DNA from: Siphonodentalium dalli
Lineage: Eukaryota > Mollusca > Scaphopoda > Gadilida > Siphonodentaliidae
NCBI GenBank assembly: GCA_032622095.1
Contig: CP136069.1
Span: 126,251,450-126,315,449, forward strand
Length of the DNA: 64,000 nt
Reading direction: 5' to 3'
Shown: positions 58,020-64,000 of the stretch, one piece after another
How positions within the stretch are numbered: position 1 is the stretch's first letter
Layout of the letters: the number at the start of each line of letters is the position of its first letter
Position numbers and translations under genes: made by a program
Notes under the pieces: model-generated
Told to the model about the DNA's origin: nothing
What the model saw: the letters and a program-made list of their open reading frames with translations, nothing else
Database searches by the model: none

Positions 58020-59310
58020 CCATTTCCATGAAATATCGCGTGTAAAATTAACAGCTACTTTTCGCAAAATATTCATATTATATCAGATTGTATCAGCATT
58101 CCTGGATCGTTTACCAATAGGGGAAAATGTGTTTAACAGTAGTCATTGCCAACCCACCTTAGGAGCGTTATCAATTAAACTTGCAAATTTGGATGATTTC
58201 TCCATTTTGGTAACCATCTCAGTCACCATCTTGAATTTAAATGCATAAGTATAATAATATGTCAAGCTAACATATCATTGTTTACGAATGACTAAATATT
58301 ATAATTTTTTCAATATAAAGTTGTTATTAGCCGCCGATTTCAAACCGCTGTGAATAATTTAAGAGGCGAGTGTGAAAAATCATCAATTATTATAACTTCG
58401 GTCGCCGTTTTGGGAGCCATCTTGGATTTTGAGGCCCAAATTCGACCGTCAAGAGGAAGTGTGATGCAATGGCATCACTGATGACGAAGCATAATCATTT
58501 TACTATCTAAATTTTGCTCCCAGACTCAATGCCAACTCTGAAATTGTTCATTGTTGCCATTTTGATGATGTTATCTCATTTTCGTGGTTTCATTCTCTTG
58601 AATTCTTGGGTATAAACATCCATTGTTCGCAAAATATTTATATTGTTTCATAACTCCACCTTCGTTCGCCAACATGGATCAGATATATTCACCTATATTT
58701 ACTAAATCGCACATTAGGAGGGATATCAAAGAAAATTTGATATATTTTAGTGATTTATCTAGTTTGGCAACCATTTTGGCCGCCATCTTGAATATATATG
58801 CACTTTTTTGGTTGTAGTTATATGGCAATCTATATATTTAAAATTGATGTACTTTTTTTTAATTAAATTCAGCTTTTTTCTGGCTAACACTTTGCTCGAG
58901 TCACAAAATCTATTTTTGGTAAAATGCCATACCATATTTATGAATTCACATTTTAACAATATTATTACTAATAAGACCCAAAGTAGGACATATTAGCATG
59001 TACAAATGGTTAGGTATTCAAATTTATTTAAAATTAAGTTGCTAATAGCCACCGATATCAAACAAGCATGAATAAAGTGTGAAAATTCATCATTTTTCCG
59101 AATTTCGGTCGCCATTTTGGCCGCCATCTTGATGTAACGTGGTCAATTGTTATGTCAAAGTGAAGCCTGTTGTGTAACACTATCACAAAAGTAGAGAAAT
59201 ATTATATTTCCTGTCATAAATTCACAACTAGCTATTAATCAAACTGACTCAGTGCCTACTCAGAAATTATTGATGGCGGCCATCTTGATGACGTCATATA
59301 TCCACCCAGT
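58020..59310 (+). repeat. diverged ~560-700 bp tandem duplication with CGCCATCTTG blocks
   Basis: TTCGCAAAATATTCATATT near 58,063 recurs near 58,626. GGTAACCATCTCAGTCACCATCTTGAAT near 58,210 matches GGCAACCATTTTGGCCGCCATCTTGAAT near 58,765. AGCCGCCGATTTCAAAC with CTTCGGTCGCCGTTTTGG near 58,330-58,420 matches AGCCACCGATATCAAAC with TTCGGTCGCCATTTTGG near 59,047-59,120. No protein is encoded. Confidence 0.6.
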
Positions 59311-59837
59311 CGCGACCCCCAGGTGTCTAACATTTGTTTTCTGGTGCCTGAGATATCAAGCAACATCATTAGCATGGTCGCTATATTTCTTCACAAAATG
59401 CACACCGGAGCCAAAAAATGGACTAAATATAAGAATATTGAAAAGAGTGAGCATTATTTATATATAATGTAACTATTATATGAGTTATACCATTTAAGAA
59501 CAACTATTATTGAGTGTGTTAGCATTATTTGTATACATTATTAATATCATATAATATGATGGACTCATTTATTGATGTACCTGTATGTTATGTATTGTTT
59601 GTATATATGTATATAAGTTGTATAGCATGTTGCAACTTAGATGTTGATTTTGCTAATAAACCATTTCATTCCAGTAAACTGTTAGTCATGTACATTTTTT
59701 AAGTAGTGTGCCATTCACATCACAGCACCCTACAACCCTCTACGATGAATCGTAAACACTATGGTTCTGATCGATATCTAAACACCAATGTCCTTATACA
59801 TCCAAGTTGCGAATGGAAGCAATTAAGAAAAAAGCAA

Positions 59838-60021
59838 TTGGTATAACACACTATACGGATTTTGCTTAATTTGAGAGCGATATGCCCGAGGCCGTATACA
59901 CGTGAGAGGCAGTCGAACTCCCTTGTTCGATTGGTTATTACGTGCGCGTACGGTCTCAATAATAATATTGCTCTTAAATTAAGTAAAATTCGCTCGGATC
60001 GACATTTTTGTATTATACCAA
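59838..60021. mobile_element. 184-bp hairpin (MITE-like)
   Basis: TTGGTATAACACACTATACG and then GATTTTGCTTAATTTGAGAG pair with TTAAATTAAGTAAAATTCGC and TATTATACCAA on the right. The centre is GC-richer (GCCCGAGGCCGTATACACGT). The 132-codon minus-strand frame over it is not a gene. Confidence 0.65.
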
Positions 60022-60471
60022 CATAACAAGCGTTTAAACCAGGAAGTTGTTGAAACAGGAAGTTGTTGAAACAGAAAATGTCAACATTGAATAGTGGCGA
60101 CAGCGGACCATTAGCCAAATCATTTTGTATCAGAATACTGTAAGCGTATGATGACATACATGGGAGCGGGATCGGCTCTGCAGTCCGAAAATATATAAAC
60201 GATCATTGTTTGAAAGAAAGACCAACATATATAATGTTGACAAATCGTTGTAGCACACACTCACAGTGAAGGACCAACATACACGATATAATAAATACGC
60301 CAAAACAAGATCAATGGTAGGAAATATAAAGGTTTATTCGTCATCGACAAATCAAACACTCGATTCATCCGAACGGGGATGTGGACAGTGCATGCATATA
60401 TACGGCTCCTGCGATATTGAGTTGAAACGATCAAAAGGACACATTAACTGTTATTCTTGGGCCACGATATA

Positions 60472-60636
60472 TAGAGTAATCAATTGGTTTCGATGATTAC
60501 GTGAAATAATTCACGAGGGGAGTCGGCCGTGATATTTATAAACCGAGTGAGCGGAGATAACGAGGATTTTACCAACAGGACCGGCTCCCCGGGCGAATTA
60601 CGCCACGTAATCATCGAAACCAATTGATTATTCTCT
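60472..60636. mobile_element. 165-bp hairpin (MITE-like)
   Basis: AGAGTAATCAATTGGTTTCG then ATGATTACGTG pairs with CACGTAATCATCGAAACCAA then TTGATTATTCTCT. The interior has GAGTCGGCCGTGATATTTAT and a GGACCGGCTCCCCGG block. Confidence 0.75.
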
Positions 60637-60904
60637 TAAAACATATTTTTCGCGACTTAAAAGCGCTAATTCTAAAGATGATTTGTGACAAAATAGTCAC
60701 GACAAACTGTCACCGGGACGTAATTAGCCAGCCAATACGCACACGCTTGACTACCAAAAGATAACATATCGGGGTTCACGATATGATGGCTATTGCATGG
60801 CATACAATCGCGACCACGGGAGGCACGTGGTGTTCGATTGAATATCAGAATGTAGGGTATCTTATAATACCATATCCCATAATATGTCAAATATAGCGAA
60901 TTAT

Positions 60905-61240
60905 CGAAATATGAAATAAAACGAAAAAGCGAAATAGGAAACTACATCGAAAATCGAAATAGGAAAATACAGCGAAATAGCGAAATAGGGCGAAATATAG
61001 AACGAAATATAGAAATATGAAATTATTTTTATAAACGAAATAACGGAGATATTTGAAAAAGCGTCTTTGACGAAATAACGGACATATTTGGAGAAGTGTT
61101 TTAAAGAGCGAAAATATAGAACGAAATATAGTAATATGAAATTATTTTTATAAATGAAATAACGGAGATATTTGAAAAAGTGTCTTTGACGAAATAACGG
61201 CCATATGCATATTTGGAGAAGTGTTTTAAAGAGCGTAAAT
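60905..61240 (+). repeat. GCGAAATA-rich stretch and two 119-bp tandem units
   Basis: Irregular GCGAAATAG repeats at 60,905-61,000 are followed by two copies of GAACGAAATATAGAAATATG ... GAAATAACGGAGATATTTGA ... GGAGAAGTGTTTTAAAGAGC at 61,000 and 61,119. The 144-codon minus-strand frame here is low-complexity translation. Confidence 0.8.
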
Positions 61241-62967
61241 TCCAGTAGCATCGTTAAATGTGAAACTACAGACATTTTACTTCTCATGCCGTTTGCTTTG
61301 ATAAAGATACGTGCTGCATGCATGTTTCCATTCATATTCTGGCACCGCGTGGTTTCCTATGACTAAATGACTGCAAAAACAAACCGTGCAAACATGCCAG
61401 CGTATGAATGTACCCTAAGTGACGGCTAAGTATGAGATAAACGCAACAGGAGCTTTGCTGTTTATTACGCCCATAGTATGGGTGTTTACTGCTTAGCTGA
61501 TCTAGCCGTACCAATGGAGCAATGGGGATATTTCGCAATTCAATTATTAGTTTATTCTGATCGTCAAGTTGAGACATTACAGATATGTATGTATATAATG
61601 TACAATATAGTTCAGTACAGGTATACATGTATATATTATATATGGCATAATAATAGAAGATAGAAAGGTTGGACCGTATTCGGTTGTTTCAGTGTGCCAG
61701 GCGGGGTGGTAATAAGCCTCGGGCAGACCTGAATATTTATAAGACCTTCTTAATAAACACTGATAGATTTTTAACTGTCTTTTGATTTCGGGAGTTGAAA
61801 AGAGCGGCTAGTTTGTAAGTGTTCGGACTCTGGCAGTAGTAGGGTTTCAGGTATTTTATTCTAAGTTCATTAAGTTCCCTACACTTCAGTATCATGTGGT
61901 ATTCATCGCCGATTTCGAGATTATAGAGGACAACATATTTCGGATTTCACGCGATGCGAGTTATTTTAGGAAATTGTAGTAAAGCTTATCTGGCCTTGAG
62001 CTATGGAGCGATGGGGATATCTCGCATGACATCACATTTCGGGTTTTCACGGATGTATCTTCGCGGAAGTCTCATTGTTGCAGGGTGTAATTTTTATGAT
62101 CGCGTTATAATTAATTGCTTTCGATATTTAGGTAAACAATGCCTGGGCCACTTTTGAAGATTTTATTACGGGAACACAATTCATATTATAACAGCTAACT
62201 TTGCTGACGATGTATGTCTCAGTTGGAATGTAGAATAAAGGTACCGGGCGTGTATTTAAGCAGATTAGTATTTTTTCCGCATTTAGAGGCTTTCTGGTGC
62301 GGTGAATGAGAAACATGCAGTAATATGGCGTAGTTGTTGCAATAATTTTAAGAATTAGTTGCTTTAACCGAATTCTAAGGTGGTGCATTCATGAAACCAA
62401 TATATGTTATAGTATAATGTATATATATGCCTAATAATATGATTTTGAGGGCGTTACCATTTCTGAATATGGTATTCTTGTTAGAAATGTGCCGCATGCA
62501 GACAGAATCTCCTGGAAAATAACATATATAGAGGCAGAGAGATGGAGAGATTCGTGTATATTGTGTGGTTGTGATAATGTAACAATGGTTGGAAAGAACG
62601 ATAGCAGCGTATTGTATAGTATATGGTTATAAGTATAGTCTATAGCGATGCTTTGGTGAAATAGAAAATTATCAGATAGCTATAGAACCGTCGGTTCTAT
62701 AACACATTCAAAACAAATGTCAGCTACATACTCCTGCATGCATGCAGGCGTGTTCTTCCCGATATGGTTACAAACTTAGAACAGAAATACTGCTGTATCA
62801 AGGCAGTTAGGAACGAATAAAGATCACATTTCTTAATTGAGAATGCATATAATGTCCTTGACAAATCCAGACACATGGCGACAAAATAGCAGGACCTGGT
62901 ATGCTTTGAAGATAAATAATTTGAGTGGCGTTTTATGGTTAATATGCAAGTGAACAAGTTTTTCCAG
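61241..62967. other. no supportable gene
   Basis: Several short frames (61,332-61,628 minus and 61,954-62,157 plus) lack splice context or family resemblance. I see no tRNA or rRNA genes. Confidence 0.4.
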
Positions 62968-63808
62968 CTACGAAACGCAGCTTGCGTATATAAATTTCCC
63001 GTTCGACAGGCATCATTCCCAAGATATTTTGAGCAAGAATTGTTGGAGTCCGTGTTGGTAATAATTGGATATGCTATATGCATACCCGGAACCACCTCTT
63101 GGTGTTCAACATCGCATCACTGTTTCTAAAGAAAGTAACTCGCATCCGTAGAGATAATTTAGGGAATACAATGCACTTGAAGAATTTAGTCATGACAGCG
63201 GGAAAACATAACTGCATGCATAGTGCAATCTTTTTTGTTTTGTTGTTGTAATAGTTTTCCAGCTAAGGCAAATTAGGTAATAAGCATCTTATGTGCAATG
63301 TTTTGGTTGCATTTTAACGTGTTACAAATTTTCCCCGAAGAATTCCAAGATGTGTACATTACGTGTCTTCAGTTAAGCATTGGTTGACCCTATCCCCAAG
63401 TTACCAAGTACTAGATCGAGCTGGCAAATGGTCTCATTGAAGACAATCAACTTTGCTTTTAGCATTGGATAAATTGAATCGCCACCATGTATACCACTAT
63501 ACTGTATTTGTGGCATATTGACAACCAAGTTGCAGAACAGGGTTCAGTCTGACCGCTGTCGGCATGTGTAATTTCTTAATTAAATCTAACATTTTTTATT
63601 GAAGTGTTTTGTCAGTAACAATTCATTCTGGCATGATCTAGACTATTTCAAATGAATATAGACAGTTCAGTTTCTCATGATAATTCTGAATAAATTGTAA
63701 ACTACAAAAGTCTTCAATAAAATAATGAGTGTTTTCCTTTCATTCTATTTTTAGGTCACAGCCATTGTATTGTCTGGTTTACTGGTCCTCTTACCTGGCC
63801 AAACATAA
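62968..63808 (+). CDS. weak two-exon candidate at the right edge
   Basis: A possible exon at 62,968-63,057 lies between TTTTTCCAG and a GTAATA donor and reads 30 in-frame codons (LRNAACVYKFPVRQASF at its start). A second possible exon at 63,755-63,808 follows TTTCATTCTATTTTTAG and, in the same phase, reads VTAIVLSGLLVLLPGQT and a stop. Both exons would be phase 0. The joined end would be a short hydrophobic tail. The evidence is only splice-like signals and frame agreement. The competing 123-codon minus-strand frame at 62,724-63,095 has no better support. Confidence 0.18.
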
Positions 63809-63818
63809 CACAGGCGAA

Positions 63819-63838
63819 TAAAAAAAAAAAAAAAAAAC
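63819..63838 (+). repeat. A-run after AATAAA
   Basis: GCGAATAAA runs straight into an unbroken stretch of about 17 A. It may be the tail of an old retroposed sequence or a simple A-tract. The preceding bases show no recognisable transcript. Confidence 0.4.
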
Positions 63839-64000
63839 CGAATGTGCATTTTGAATTTTATGGTTTGACTTCAAAAGTAGTCATGGTTTACATACATTCA
63901 CCGGGACAGAACCTGGGAATCGCAAATGTTTATCAAAATGTTTGCATTTTAGTGATATGAGCCGAGACATCCTTTTTAGACACATGCAGCAAGGATGCCA

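Noticed and set aside
59759-60157. 132-codon minus-strand frame
   Set aside because: It spans a 184-bp hairpin element and has no family resemblance or splice context.
60901-61335. 144-codon minus-strand hydrophobic frame as a membrane protein
   Set aside because: It lies over the GCGAAATA-rich repeat and two 119-bp tandem units; the apparent hydrophobicity comes from A/T-rich simple sequence.

Overview
This 64 kb window looks like non-coding, repeat-dominated DNA from an animal, most likely a marine invertebrate and probably a mollusc. The evidence is AT-rich sequence with no dense ORFs, abundant short foldback elements, many ACATGTA-type motifs between 37 and 52 kb, and a GTCCCCCGAAAA-bounded repeat with CCGTCCGTCCG and GGATGATAACT blocks (50.07-50.78 kb) of a type I associate with bivalve and gastropod genomes. 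The species cannot be fixed from the sequence. All alignments below were made by eye.

Layout. 1-9.3 kb: AT-rich DNA with a 1.16 kb inverted-repeat element (2.08-3.24 kb), several two- or three-copy tandem duplications, and three hairpin MITEs that have become a small tandem array (6.6-7.1 kb). 9.4-10.3 and 22.9-23.0 kb: pieces related to the right end of the large element described below. 10.347-22.571 kb: a 12.2 kb giant foldback-like element bounded by an exact 8-bp direct repeat (AAACATAC). Its inverted arms are built almost wholly of ~172-bp satellite units, and a GC-richer core carries a decayed reading frame. 24.04-33.415 and 53.056-56.54 kb: one array of ~605-bp satellite units, split inside a single unit by a 19.64 kb insertion. 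33.416-53.055 kb: that insertion, with 28-bp perfect terminal inverted repeats. It holds a 45-bp minisatellite, several MITEs, a ~2.5 kb palindrome made from two inverted copies of a GCGCTTAAGCGC-ended element, and, nested in one of those copies, a 3.6 kb element at a TTAA site with a decayed transposase-like gene. Its right end carries a minisatellite that reverses orientation. 56.8-64 kb: one convincing protein-coding terminal exon on the minus strand (56,877-57,277) that abuts the satellite, then AT-rich DNA with diverged repeats and hairpins, and a weak two-exon candidate at the right edge.

The genes do not form a pathway. The window records at least four layers of nested insertion: satellite, then the 19.6 kb TIR element, then the CTTAAG palindrome element, then the TTAA transposon, then a hairpin within its coding region. 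In several places an inverted-repeat element appears to have seeded or absorbed tandem repeats.
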